Below, one piece after another: positions 12,815-25,000 of a stretch of 64,000 nt of DNA; within the stretch, counting starts at the first letter, position 1; every line of letters begins with the position of its first letter. Source of the stretch: Hydractinia symbiolongicarpus (lineage: Eukaryota > Cnidaria > Hydrozoa > Anthoathecata > Hydractiniidae); NCBI RefSeq assembly GCF_029227915.1, contig NC_079877.1, forward strand, positions 13,019,351 through 13,083,350. The letters are read 5' to 3'. The notes under the pieces were generated by a model. The model made no database searches, was not told where the DNA came from, and saw only the letters and a program-made list of their open reading frames with translations. Position numbers and translations under genes: made by a program.

Positions 12815-15800
12815 TTACAAAGTTTTTAATTCGTGCTCTAGAAACAACCGTGGTCTACCTTTTAATTGACCTTTCACACATTCAGGAAAGACCGGGAGAG
12901 GTGGCAATCCATTTTCGTTGTATTCTACATAAGCTAACCATGGAAAATGTTTTCTTGGTTGATTTGGAATTCGTGTAACTTTGACAAATCCACCATATCT
13001 TCCACGATACCGATCAGCTAGTTCACTGTACAATTTATCGATTGCTTCTTGATCCTTAAAATATAACAAAAAGTGTGTCACACAGAATAATTCCTAAACC
13101 AAGCTTGCTTGAATAGTATTAAAGTGTTGATTTAATGGTTAAAATTGAACTTTAAGTGCAAAAACTTGCCCGATGGCTGGCAGTGAACGTTTGAAGCAAA
13201 TAATACACAGTATAACTACAATAAATGATAGGAAGTTGAATCTTTAACATTTCGAATACTTTATTCTCCTGAAAAAGCTATTGGCAACTACATGACTCCA
13301 CCATCTATCTGGTCATATATCTTTCTCAGATCTTATTCCACTAAAAGTGAATCATTTTGTATTTTTGGACTCAACCATAAAATGCTTCAGCGCTTAAAAT
13401 AAATATTTGACCACTGCCGGTCATACTGACCGTCGGAGATCCAAAATAGCCAATCAAATTGAATTTTTCGGCGGTCAAAAATATATGTGATTCCTTGCAT
13501 AACGGTTTCAATCACGAAATTTGATATTTGTTCCACTCTGACGTTTTAAATTATTTTTAGCCTCCCTGATGAAGTACAAGTCCCATTGACCTACCTTCCC
13601 GTTGGTGTACTTCGTTAAGTGAATACACAATGATCGATAATTAGTCAACTTTGCTTCCCTTGCGCTCATAAAAGCATGCTGCCTGGGAACTAGGTTGCAC
13701 ATGTTAGTGTCGCATTCGGCACTGCCGACGTATTTGCCGACGTAAAATACGAAGATAGCGTAGTTGCGTCGGCAAAAAAAATTGCCGAGGTAATTTTGTT
13801 GTGAAATTTGAATGAATGCCGCGATCAAAAACGGTCGGTGTTATTATGAAGAACGTAAGGTATAGAGAACATTAAAATCGGCCCCTTTCCTTCATGCTGA
13901 CACTCTTATGCTCGGCTGGTGCATTACACTGAGACTCGAACGAAAGACGGAAGACGATTTGGAACTATGCCACAAGTCAGTCCGACCTTCATCGACACAG
14001 AGAATACTGTGAGAAGAGTGCGCACCCATGCAAGTTAAATATAACCAGAACATGGGAGAGGTTAGGTGTCCTGTACCTTAATACAGCTTTCAGATAAATG
14101 TTCTCGTGATGTAATACCAAAGAAAAAACATGTTGAATAAAGTTAATAAAAAAGTTAATAAAAAGTTAAATAAAAAATCTTTTTAAAAGGGAAAAGAGAA
14201 ATCAAACATCTATATAATAATACGCCAGTTCCGTGTCTCTGTGACAGGCAAAGTGGATGTCTTCATTTTCCTTTGATATTGCCGAAAAATGCATGTCTAA
14301 TATGGTAAATATTCAGACATTACGGCGCGACGTCAATAACACCACTTTAACGTCAATATCCTATATTAAATTAATGAAGCCATTACAGTGCACCTAAAAC
14401 TTTGAGGCTAAATAACTTGGAAACGAGTGGGAGACGTCAATGATTTTTCACCGCGTGGGTAACTAGGGACCACCTTGGACCAATTTGGGTAAGTTTCCCA
14501 AACCTGGGTCACCGAATCCGTTTTGGAATGGACGGGTTGATGACGTCATCAAAAAATCTTTAAACCCTAATATCTCTGCAACCGTTTGTCAAAGATATAT
14601 GATCCTATACATTTTCTTGATCATCGTTTCAAGGTCTATACGATGAAGGTAACAGGGATATAAATTTCTGAATTTTTTTTTTTTGCGTTTTAACGGTCCA
14701 TTGGTGACGTCAGCAAAATTTTAAAACCCTTTTATGTCTTTTGTTGTTCGTAGAAAAGTTATGATCCTATATTATTTTGATCAGCGTTTCAACCTCTACA
14801 CGTTACAGGCAACGAATAAACTAAATTTCGCCAATTTTTTTTTTTGGATTTGCAATGCTGACGACAGCAAACCAACATTTTCAATGTCTTATTGCCTAAG
14901 TGGATTTCTCCACGGGTCTTTATCGACTAGTCTATATAATAATACTCCAGTTCCGTGTGTCTGTAACAGGCAAAGTGGATATGTTCATTTTCCTTTGATC
15001 TTACTGAAATTTTCTTTGAAATAACCGAAAAATGCATGTCTAATATGTTAAATTTTTTGACGTTACGGCGCGACGTCAATAACACTACTTTAACGTCAAT
15101 TACCTATATTAAATTAATGAAGCCGTTACAGTGCACTTAAAACTTTGAGGCCAAATAACTTGGAAACGAGGTGCTGACGTCAATGATTTTTCACCGCGTG
15201 GGTAACTAGGGACCACCTGGGTAAGTTTCCCGAACCTGGGTTTGGGAAACTTACCCGAATCCGTTTCGGAATGGACGGAATGATGAATGGACGGGTTGAT
15301 GACGTCATCACAAAACCTACAAACCCCAATATCTCTGCAACCGTTTGTCAAAAGTTCGTGTTCCTATACATTTTCTTGATCAGCATTTCAAGATCTATGC
15401 GATAAATGCAACGGGTGTACGAACTTGTGAAGAATTTTTTTTGTAACTTTTGGTAGGGACTTTGCTGACGTCAGCAGAATTTTTACACCCTTATATCTCC
15501 TTAGGTGATTGTCAAAAACATACAGTACTATACATTATTTTGATCAGTGTTTCAACCTCTACACATTACAGACAACAAATGACTAAATTTCACCAATTTT
15601 TTTTGTATATGCACTGCTGACATCAGCAAAAGGTCTAAAATAACCAATTTTTACATTGTCCTCCTGCCTAAGTGGATTTCTAATAATAATCGAAAAAAAA
15701 TGTATATCGTATTAAAAAGAAGTCCAGAAGTTCTGTCTCCCACACAACACAGCAGGCAATAAGTCAGTCCTGCCCTCGGTTTTGTGAGAAGAGATGTCCT

Positions 15801-18754
15801 GTGAAGACTCTAACAATTGAGTCTCCTGTACAGTTTTGCCTCCTGTTAAGCTGTGCCAGTGACAAGCATTTTCGAAGCATGCCACTGGCAACTTCTGCGA
15901 TATACAACCTAATGAATTCATCTCGAAACATAAAAAGGCAGTAACATTCGAAAAGAACAACAGGTGTTATTACGCAATATAACGTATTGAATTTCTAAAA
16001 ATAACTCATTTTTAAACGCGCATGTTTTTCATTCAAATTCTTAACTTTAATTTATTTTTTTCTTTGATATTAGTATAGTAAATAATTACTTTATACAAAA
16101 AGACATTTCAGGTGCGCATTATTGAAGTGACTAAAGTGTTTTTGGTGCGTGATTGAAAACGAGATATTCAGATTGTTATCTATTCTTAATAGTAGATCAA
16201 TAATTTTTTTGGCGAAGCAAGGAATCGATCGCCGGTCAGTCTGACCGCTCGTAACGTGATCCTGACGGTCAATTAACAAAATTCAGTAGTCAGTGACCGT
16301 TAACCGACCGTTATTTTAAGCACTGATGCTTACATTCTTAATAAAGGGATATTCCTGTCTGTCTCACAAAAAAGCTTACTTATACTTCAAAAACGAGTTT
16401 AATTATCACACTCTAATTTAAATGACACAAAGTTCAAAGCAACTACAGAAGTATGATAACAAACCAACTCACCTGAAGGAGAATTTCAGAAGCATGGTGT
16501 TTACACTGTTCAACAAATTCTTCTTCAGATAAAGGTTTTGGTAATATTAATCTCTTCTTCCATCTCCTGTTTATGATCCTCTTTTGAGTATATTTTGTAA
16601 TAATCTCATCAGGTCGAAGTAGGAAACCATCTTGCAACGTAAAAAGATCTGGTGGTGGTTGCGTACGTTGTGTTAATTCAATCAGCTGAAATTAAAAGAA
16701 ATGAATCAGACGGAGTCAAGGAGAACAAACATGTTTATACAAAGTTTATACATAAATCAAGCAGAAAAACAACTAATGAAATTTTGCTTGTTTATCTTGA
16801 TTAGTATGAAGTTAAAATCAATTTGACATGAATTTTAAAGTAGAGACATTGGGAAAAAACACAGTTTAGGAGGCACATCTTTTTTTGTATAAAGGCTTTT
16901 TTATTTTTTGGTGACAACCCTATCAATATCAATTCCATGAAAATATCATCAGTTTGCGCCTTTCCAATGGTCTCATTTCCGAAAATTCTTGTTATCATTT
17001 TGATTGTTTACCAAGAAAATAAGTAAGAACTGGTTTACACGTACAAAATTTTGTTATAAAAATGTTTCGTTGTCAAGTTTCAGGGAAGAGTTATCACATA
17101 ATATTTTAGCAACTCTGACTGTTAAAGCATGCAAACAAAGAATATTTTTGGGAACAGCCTGTGTGAGTGACTGGCTTACGTGTCAGGGATAACAGGTAAC
17201 TAAAGGATCCCTTAATTAAGGTATATTTAGAGTTTTTCGACTGTGCAGTGTTTTGGTGAGCAGTTGCTATAGATACCACAGGGAAATTTATTTGCTTAAA
17301 ATTGGTGAAAGTTTTTTAGGCGAATAGAAATATAGTTAAAATTTAATTTTAGTTCCACTTGAATCTGAAGCTACCTAAAAAAATCTTTAATCTTCATTAA
17401 AAGCCATATTACCCTGTGTGAGTACTGCTTTTTACGTAGACAAAAATTTGTGGATGCACATTGTTCTCCAAATGAAATCAAACAACTTACCTTATGCGAA
17501 AAGTGGTCTAATAACGAGTGTGTCGATAAGCCGCATACGCCGTAAAAAGTGCGGGCGTTTTTGGGCGAGTTCGGCGTTTTGAAAAAAGCACAAGGATTCG
17601 CCCGAAAAAACCTGCATAGGCCTGAACAATGCCCGAAAAAGAAAAAAAAACAGACACTAATGTGATTCAAAAAAACTATAAAAATTAAAATAAACTTACT
17701 ATGAGGTAGCGAAGTTCTTAAAAGAACTGTTTTTGAATGTTTTTGATAAAGCTTACTTTATAAATAACTTATATATAAATTATATTAACTCCTTTCTCTT
17801 CAAGCGCCTTCTTCCCAAATATCGTCGGCATGCTTTGTTACAAGGAATTGCATTTCGGGAATGTTCCGGGCGATTTCTGGAAAGTGCGGGCGGTTTCGGG
17901 GGACAAACGTCAATTTTATAGATAGATGTGCATATTTTACATGGATAGACTCACAAATATCAAGGGATATACCCTGTCTATTATTTCCAGGAGGGGCCAT
18001 GGCTTAGATGGAGAGTCCTAGAGTATTTAATGCTCATTTTGAGCAATGCAGACCCAATTAGGGCCCGCGCTCTACTAGACAACTCCCGGCAACATCCAAC
18101 GGCCCACACAGTGTGCCATCTTCCCAATTTCCCTCACATGGCTTGGGTTAACCCGGGGCTATGGTAACATTCACTCGCCCATGTTGAATCGCCGTCAAGA
18201 GGAATCGAACCCCGGTCTCCCGCACAGAGTACAAGAGCTATAACCACTAATCTATGGCGCCATGTTTATTCGAAAAGTCGCCCGAACTCGCCCGTATATA
18301 TGCGGGCGTTTGCAGCTTATCAAGAGGGTGCCAATAAGCCGATCAAGAGGGTGCCAATAAGCCGCCCTTGTGGCTTATCGGCACCCTCTTGTCTAACAAT
18401 ATGGCTACATTTTCCGTTGAAATAGATTAACCCATTATAAAAAATATCGAGTTTTACATCTATCCTAATTTTCAGCAGAAATAATGTTCTACAAGGATGA
18501 ATTGGGACAATACTTACCAAATTTCCATATTTTTCAAGCTTCTTGGCTCGTTCCAAAGTTGTCTGGATCCTCTCATATTTTATTAGTGCAATACAAAGCA
18601 ATTTTATGAAATCTGTATTTCTCTGCACAAAAGGGTTTATTCGCCGTTTTTTAGGCAAATTACCATGTGTTTTAAATCTTAAAGCTGAAACTAGAGGTAT
18701 TTCTAACAAAAATACATTCCCAACTTTTTTCCCACCAAGCTGCAGCAGCGCCAT
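12815..18754 (-). CDS. MRPL17: Mitochondrial large ribosomal subunit protein bL17m
   Basis: Three exons on the minus strand: 18754-18518, 16685-16473 and 13054-12815 (stop). All junctions are phase 0 with GT/AG borders, giving 229 aa. The bL17 fold is recognisable from NTDFIKLLCIALIKYERIQT (about residues 46-65) and ERAKKLEKYGNL (68-79), and in exon 3 from AIDKLYSELADRYRGRYGGF followed by VKVTRIPN and LPPLP. Known role: structural protein of the mitochondrial 39S subunit near the peptide exit tunnel. It is longer than the human protein because exon 2 carries a basic linker (KRIINRRWKKRLILPKP). The start was chosen as the first ATG, in a short Met-Ala leader 302 bp from the divergent BMS1 ATG. 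Intron 2 (13,055-16,472) and intron 1 (16,686-18,517) are filled with transposons. Family assignment is firm; the exact start is slightly less so. Confidence 0.9.
14209..14930 (+). mobile_element. Helitron-like non-autonomous element, copy 1 (722 bp, complete)
   Basis: It starts with TC (TCTATATAATAATACG) directly after an A. It ends with CTAG at 14927-14930, preceded by a 5-bp hairpin (GTGGA-TTTC-TCCAC, 14900-14913) and a 13-nt spacer. TC at the start, a short hairpin about a dozen bases before CTRR, no terminal inverted repeats and insertion between A and T are the Helitron signature. The interior carries repeated TGACGTCA-type boxes and no open frame. A second copy follows immediately. Confidence 0.7.
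14931..15681 (+). mobile_element. Helitron-like non-autonomous element, copy 2 (3'-truncated)
   Basis: It begins TCTATATAATAATACTCC on the base right after the CTAG of copy 1, and stays collinear with copy 1 with scattered substitutions and small indels (for example an extra duplicated AACCTGGGTTTGGG segment near 15,233). Similarity stops inside the terminal hairpin (GTGGATTTCT) at about 15,680, so the CTRR end is lost. The level of divergence between copies argues that this is not an assembly duplication. Confidence 0.65.
17519..18393. mobile_element. MITE-like element with nested SINE and terminal hairpin
   Basis: In MRPL17 intron 1. The left end GATAAGCCGCATACGCC (from about 17,521) matches, inverted, GGGCGTTTGCAGCTTATC near 18,303-18,320, and both sides share GGGCG/CGCCC boxes. 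Next to the right end, AGAGGGTGCCAATAAGCC occurs twice in direct orientation and then once inverted (GGCTTATCGGCACCCTCT), making a 20-bp stem with one mismatch and an 8-nt loop (18,344-18,391). A SINE has inserted inside. The terminal boundaries are uncertain. Confidence 0.45.
17917..18263 (-). mobile_element. tRNA-derived SINE with (TCTA)n tail, nearly full length
   Basis: Read on the minus strand, the head carries a perfect RNA polymerase III B box (GGTTCGATTCC, near 18,190-18,200) and an A-box-like TAGATTAGTGG about 50 bp upstream, close to the 5' end at GGCGCCATAG. The body continues to a 3' (TCTA)n tail at about 17,917-17,927. The body recurs at 39,264-39,449 without the head, which confirms a dispersed family. 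It is not a functional tRNA gene: no acceptor-stem pairing is apparent. Confidence 0.75.
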
Positions 18755-19056
18755 TTTTGCACAAGTTTGTTATGACGGCTTATATCCATGTCTGTCACAT
18801 ATAGGTAGAAAGAAGGACCAATCCTCATACCATACCATATGTAACTTGATTATGAAGGTAAATATTTTAAATTTTGTTTCTAATGTCTTATTTCCTACTC
18901 TTATTAATATAATCATAATAACTAATATAATATTTAAATCTTATACTTTTTAGTCTGACTCTCGATCAGCTGAACTCTGGCTTATGGTGGTCAGGAGCTT
19001 TTTCGGCCACGGAAATCACAGACGAATTCGAAGGCTACCCACATGTGAAAACAAAT
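18755..19056. promoter_or_regulatory. Divergent promoter between MRPL17 and BMS1
   Basis: Only 302 bp separate the start codons of MRPL17 (minus) and BMS1 (plus), so both core promoters and both 5' UTRs must fit here. Both products serve ribosome production (mitochondrial LSU protein and SSU-processome GTPase), a pairing often seen for divergently transcribed housekeeping genes. No TATA box at a convincing distance was identified. A GTAAAT donor-like site at about 18,858 and a TTTTTAG acceptor-like site at about 18,953 could mark a 5' UTR intron of BMS1. Confidence 0.6.
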
Positions 19057-22000
19057 ATGGCTGACGATAGTAGTGAGCAAAAAGTGCATAGGGCAAGACA
19101 AGCTGGAAGAAAAGCTGAAAAAAAGAAAGATAAGAAGCATCAACCAAATGAAAAAAGAAATCCAAAGGCATTTGCCATACAATCAGTCAACAAGGCAGCG
19201 AAGCAGGTACACAGAAGTCTTGATTTAGAAACAAAGAAGCAGCATGTTCCATTGGTTGACAGAACGTCCTTGGAGCCTCCTCCAGTTGTTGTTGCAGTTG
19301 TCGGCCCTCCGAAAGTTGGAAAAACTACACTTATAAATAACCTAATTAAAAGTTACACCCGTGAAAAAATCAGTGATTTAAAGGGCCCTGTCACAGTTGT
19401 TTCAGGTAGCTATATAGGTTTCTTTAGTTTTGTGTGTAGGTAGCTACGTTAGTTTCTAAAAGTGTTGCTTTCAGAGGCCTTCTGTGTATTGTTGAGTAAG
19501 CGAAAATGCTGTATCACAGGTTATTTAAAATTCATTGGTTCCGGTTATATTTGTTGCTATAGTTTTTTTATTGTGTGCAAAATGTAAAGAACAAAAGGAT
19601 CTAGAGCTAGCTAATAATTCGGCGATTCGGTTCAGCTTTGTTGCCATAGTGAGGATTGTCATTTTGCTTAATTGGCGAATCGCATTTGTGGTACATCCGC
19701 CATTTTTCAAATTTCGCTGGGTGAAAACAAGCCTAGTTCATAGGGGGGAAGAATGCTAAAAATGTGGAAATGGAAGAATAATTAACGAAAGGTAACCACA
19801 AGAAAAATCTGTCTAGCTATCTAGATTTTGCTCCAGAAAATTATCTTCGCTCAAACTTCCTAACATTGTTCTTAAAACTCCAAAATGTGTTTAGCTCTGC
19901 ACTCTCTTTACCTAAAATACGGAAACCTTTTACCTCCAAAAAGATTGTTATGACGTCACAACGAATTGCCGAGTGGCCTTATTTAATTTTATGATACATT
20001 TCTAGTGATATTTTTGGCAATGTAAAAAAAGGCCAATCGCGCATTGTTACTCCTTTATTAGTGGATATTCTTGAATGTTGATTAAAATCACAAATTTTCT
20101 AAAAAAAAACTAAAGGTTACCTCCCCACTGCAGATAAAGTTTTTTTTATATCGTTGTTAAACTATTCCAATGAATCAATAATTCTAGATCTGCAACTTGG
20201 TTGGCAACAAAATGCTTATTGAATAAATTACTAACCTTATCAAATTGATTAAATCTAACTTAGTTTGCACAATGAAATTCTTCAGTAATTAATGTCCAAA
20301 CCCAACACATTATTGCAGAGGGTACAGTACTGGAATCAGGACACCTAAAATCGTGAGCGTGTATCATGCGCGACACGAACGATCAACGATTTTATCGTGA
20401 CCATCGCGATAGAAAAAAAGTTAACGAAGAGCTTTGCGATAGTCGCGATGCACAAAAAATAAGGATGTTATCGCGATCGTCACTATTAATTGCGATTCTC
20501 GCCATGGATCATGAATAACATTAGAAATATTAAACAATAGATGTGTATAGCTAATCTTGTGTCTTTTTATTTGTTTTTTTTTACATTTAAATTTTTTTTT
20601 GCATCCTGTATTTTTATTAGAAATTGGATATAAGGTGACTACAACTTAATTACTTGTTCTATAGTAGTGTTGTTTTGAAAGCTGTACAGCAAGATTTATT
20701 CTTGTGTAGTTTTGAATGTTATACAGAATATACCTGCGTTGTTTTGAAAGATATACAGCAGGTTCTACTTACCGTAATGATCCGATTAAGCACCCAGCAT
20801 TTTTTAAGCGTCCCCCCTTAAAGGCGCGTAATCACCCTGTAGGAATATTTTTTGAGGTACCTATTTTTTAGTAAAAATTGAAAGATATACATGTTCAAAT
20901 GTTTCATAGAAATAGCAAACTCACCCCAATTTCTGTGAGCCTACAGAACCGCCATAACATTTCGTTGCACGAATCATGTGATAATAAACACACAGCAAAA
21001 TCGATTATATGGTTGCTGGATTCATTCCATTACAGAAAAAATAAGGAATGAGGGAGAGTATCCGTAGCTGTGTTTCCATCGTAATGCTTTTATAAATGTA
21101 TCCACAAAGTTTCGAACATGATAAATCAGATAAATCAATCGAAGTTTCTGTGTTATTATTTATTATTTAAACATTTTAAATTACTGAAATCAGACTTCTT
21201 TGCAACATTGACCACTTCTTGTTGTTGTTTCTGAAGACAGCTTCGCCTCGCTAGCTGTCTTACTTTTTGATTATTTTCCTTTGCTCAAACAGTTAGTCGC
21301 TTCCTTATAGAGACAGTTTCAGATCTAGACATTTAAAATATCTAAATTTTCAGAATTTCCACTTTCATGCTCTAAATTTAATTATCTTCATAGTACGGCA
21401 ACTATCTTCAACTGTCACAATGAGCATTCTCCCCTGTTGGCTATTTTGGCTTATAATATGCAGTAATCCATGTCAAGCTAATAAAAAAAGAAAGAGCGTG
21501 ATAAGCATTAATTATCTTAATTTATAACCAAGAGGCAATGCTGTGATTTCTTCTTTCTGTTTTGTTTTGTCTGGTCTCCAAAAACAATGACAAGTAGAAT
21601 AGAAGAAAATTAAATCTTAAAAGTGGAGAAAGTGATATGCCTTTTTTAAACAGAACCCTAAATTTCTTTCCACTTATTGATGCCATGTTTTTTTTGATTT
21701 AAAAAACAAAACAAAAAACAATATTTAAAAAACATATTTAATTGCGTTATTCTCTCATGGCATTGAGTAAGTGATAATTATAATCTATATAACTATATAG
21801 ATCGCGAAAGTCATGATGCATCATGAAAGTCAACCCATGATGGATCACGACTTTCACAATGCTTAAAAATTTTACTATCGCGACAGCTTTGTAAATCGTG
21901 CGCAACACGCATGATTGCGATCCACGATGTTAGGTGTCCTGATTCCAGTACTGTAATTATGCGGACAAAAAAAGTAGTTCTTGAACCAAATACCATAACT

Positions 22001-25000
22001 TTTTTATACCAAATAAACTGTTGCATCGTAAGTTCAATGGCGCCTTTCATTTTCCATCATAATTACTAAATGAAGTCGTAACTAATCAAGGGTATTTTAA
22101 CCCAACTCGCATAGTGCAGATGGAAGAAGTGGCATACAAGCCTGGATACGAGGTTAACATGTCGTTTGACTTTTTTATGTATCCTTCACTTCAGTTTTCC
22201 TTAAGAATAACAGTTTTACTGGGTGTGACAAGATGCAAACTCAAATTTTGACTGTTGAGGAATTCAGAGGTCTATCACGATCTTATATATTTCAGATATA
22301 TATTATATTATATATTTAAAGCAATTTTACGAAACATAGTAAATTTTTTTAAAAAGCTAAAAACATTATGGTGTTTGTCTTTCAGACTTGTTTGGCATAA
22401 TTTTTGTCTACATGAATCATAATTTGCATTACATAAACAATTTTGCCATTATAAATGCTGCCTTTTTTAAAACATGTGATGTGATGAGAAAAGGTAAATT
22501 TTAATAAAAATGTTTTATCTTTATTTGGGAGATACTATAGATCTGAAAGAAACTGATAATTCTTTATGCACACCAGATATATTTTTGATTTAAGAAAGTT
22601 TTTTTGGGGGGTGGGAGTTCCCCTTTCAGAAATATAAATGCTATCACTAAAAATGTATAAAAATATATAAAAAGACCATTTTAGAATATGATTACATTTA
22701 TTGTAATTAAAAGTAACTACACTACAATACAAATTTTAGTCCTTTTTTTGTTGTGGTCTGAAAATTTAAAAAAAAATTGTTCACGTATGATTGATATGGT
22801 CATAAAAATAAAAATATAAAACTTCCTCTCACTGGTACAACTGTCCTATATATGTGAACAGATAATGTTAATTTCATAAAAGAAACAAACCAAGAGCAAA
22901 GTTGGCTTGTTTTATGTACAAACCCCTGAAAACAGCAAGCTTTATTTATAGTAAAAGAATATGTCTTCAAATTATGGACAACAATTGATTAGTTTCCTTG
23001 TAACTCCGATTTAAATTTTTGTTTGTAGGGTTTTTTAGTGGTCGTTGAGAAGCAATATTTTAAAATTTCTATAAATTCTGTTTGAAAGGTTAATTGATTC
23101 AGTTATTAATGCCTGTATAATTAAAAAAGCAAGTTTTAGCAATTTCCTATAACTTAATAATATTTTCTCCATCTTAGAAATTTCACACAAAGAAGTCTAA
23201 GGCTGCACTTAATATATAGTCTTTGCAATTCATTTTGGCACTCAGCAATGCTGACACAAATACCAACATGTTAACAAAACATGTAAATAAAATAACACAG
23301 CAGTAGGAGCTTGCTGATGTAAACAAATTTAAAGGCTATATTTTCTAGACAAACATGGATTTGTGCCATGAGTCGCACAGTTAGATTCGTCTTAAGTTTT
23401 ATGTAGTCAGTGATTATTTTTCGTAAAATTGTATAAAAACGATAAATATAGGTCCACTTCTGTTTTTCAGGTAAAAAACGTAGGCTGACCATTATCGAAT
23501 GCAATAATGATGTTAATTCAATGATTGATGTCGCAAAAATCGCGGATTTGGTAAGTCTTCAATTATTGTTTTTGATTGTGTAAGATTGGCTACAGGTAGA
23601 GTTGACTAGTCGATAACTTAAATCCATTTAAATTTTGTAAGGAAATATGTTGGCACTTTTTATGATTTTGTTCTGATTTAGCACTTGTATTGAAAAACTG
23701 TAATCACGCCTTCCTGATCATCAAATAACGTGCATGTCGAATTCAATATTGAATTTTAGACCAGTATAACGATTTTGAATTCCAGAAAAATTTTGCAGTA
23801 GTTTTGCATAAACCCATGATTCTGTACAAGTGTTCTGTTATTGTTAGTGACAATGAGTGAAAAATTCTAATTCTCTGAAAAGTCAACATGTCGCATGAAA
23901 TACATCTTCTGTTTTGCACTAACAGCTATTTAAAAGCTGCCATACACATGCGTGAAAAAATAATTGGCCAATCTCTGCATCTTAGGGAATTTCCAGAGAA
24001 TAAATGTGAATAAAAAGTTATTTAAAGAGAGTAATTCTGTCTCTAATGTGCATAGTGAAGATGTTCATTTTTCTTTGAAGAAGCTGAAAAAATGTCTAAT
24101 TTAGAAACTTTATGGGAGTTACGTCATTCTAAATCTGATTTTGATTTAATTATATTGCAGACTATAAAACCAAACGATCTTTTGTTTTCAGGTATTACTG
24201 TTGATTGATGCTAGCTTTGGTTTTGAAATGGAAATATTTGAATTTTTAAACATTGTTCAAGTTCATGGATTTCCAAAGATAATGGGTGTTCTAACTCATT
24301 TGGACTTGCTGAAAAAGAATAAATCATTAAAAAAAATTAAAAAAACTTTAAAGCAAAGATTTTGGACAGAAGTGTACCAGGTCAGACAATGTTTAAAGTA
24401 CAAATTTAACTAACATGATTGGTCAGTTTGTAAATACAATGCGGTAGTTCTTTTTACTGATTTATACAATAGATTTATAATGTCAACATGTTTTTGATAA
24501 ATTGGTGAAGTGATTTTTCTGGTTAACTAAATATTGAAAAGCGGGATGTAATGATTCTTACGTCCTGTTAGATCTTTTTACAAGCCTCTTAATTTGCTTT
24601 ATTTTGTTACAGGGAGCAAAATTGTTTTATTTATCCAGCATTTCATATGGCTTGTACCCTAAAACGGAAATTCATAACTTAGCTCGATTCATATCTGTCA
24701 TGAAATTTAGACCTTTAATATGGCGATCGTCTCATCCCTATGTTCTGGCAGACAGGTAAAATTATTTAACATGTGCAACATCCCATCTTTGCAATGAGAT
24801 TTATATATTGTAAGCAACAAAAGAAAATGGAGATCAGTTTTTATTTTTTGTAATAGTGGCTCCGTGAATGTTAAAAATGATTAACCATGATTAACCACAC
24901 TGTTCTTTCACCACAGGTTTGAAGATCTAACTGATCCTGAGGCTATACGTCAAAACTACAAATGTGACCGTTCAGTTTGTTTGTATGGTTATATGAGAGG

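Larger units (their letters stand above)
13388..16325. mobile_element. Non-autonomous hAT-like DNA transposon, 2,938 bp, with 6-bp target duplication
   Basis: The element lies in MRPL17 intron 2. The left end begins CAGCGCTTAAAATAA and the right end, read inward on the minus strand, begins CAGTGCTTAAAATAA, followed by GGTCA/GACCG-rich subterminal repeats on both sides. ATGCTT flanks it directly on each side (13382-13387 and 16326-16331), a perfect 6-bp target-site duplication. CAG-starting ends with subterminal repeats are typical of hAT elements; the classical hAT duplication is 8 bp, so the 6-bp size is atypical and the assignment is inference. No transposase is readable. The interior hosts the two Helitron-like copies. 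Confidence 0.65.

Noticed and set aside
13508-13828. 106-codon minus-strand frame within MRPL17 intron 2
   Set aside because: It lies in the hAT-like non-autonomous element, has no transposase motif and mixed composition, and is not part of the MRPL17 transcript.
18543-18953. 136-codon plus-strand frame upstream of BMS1
   Set aside because: It is antisense to MRPL17 exon 1, which has clear bL17 homology on the other strand, and its own translation looks random.
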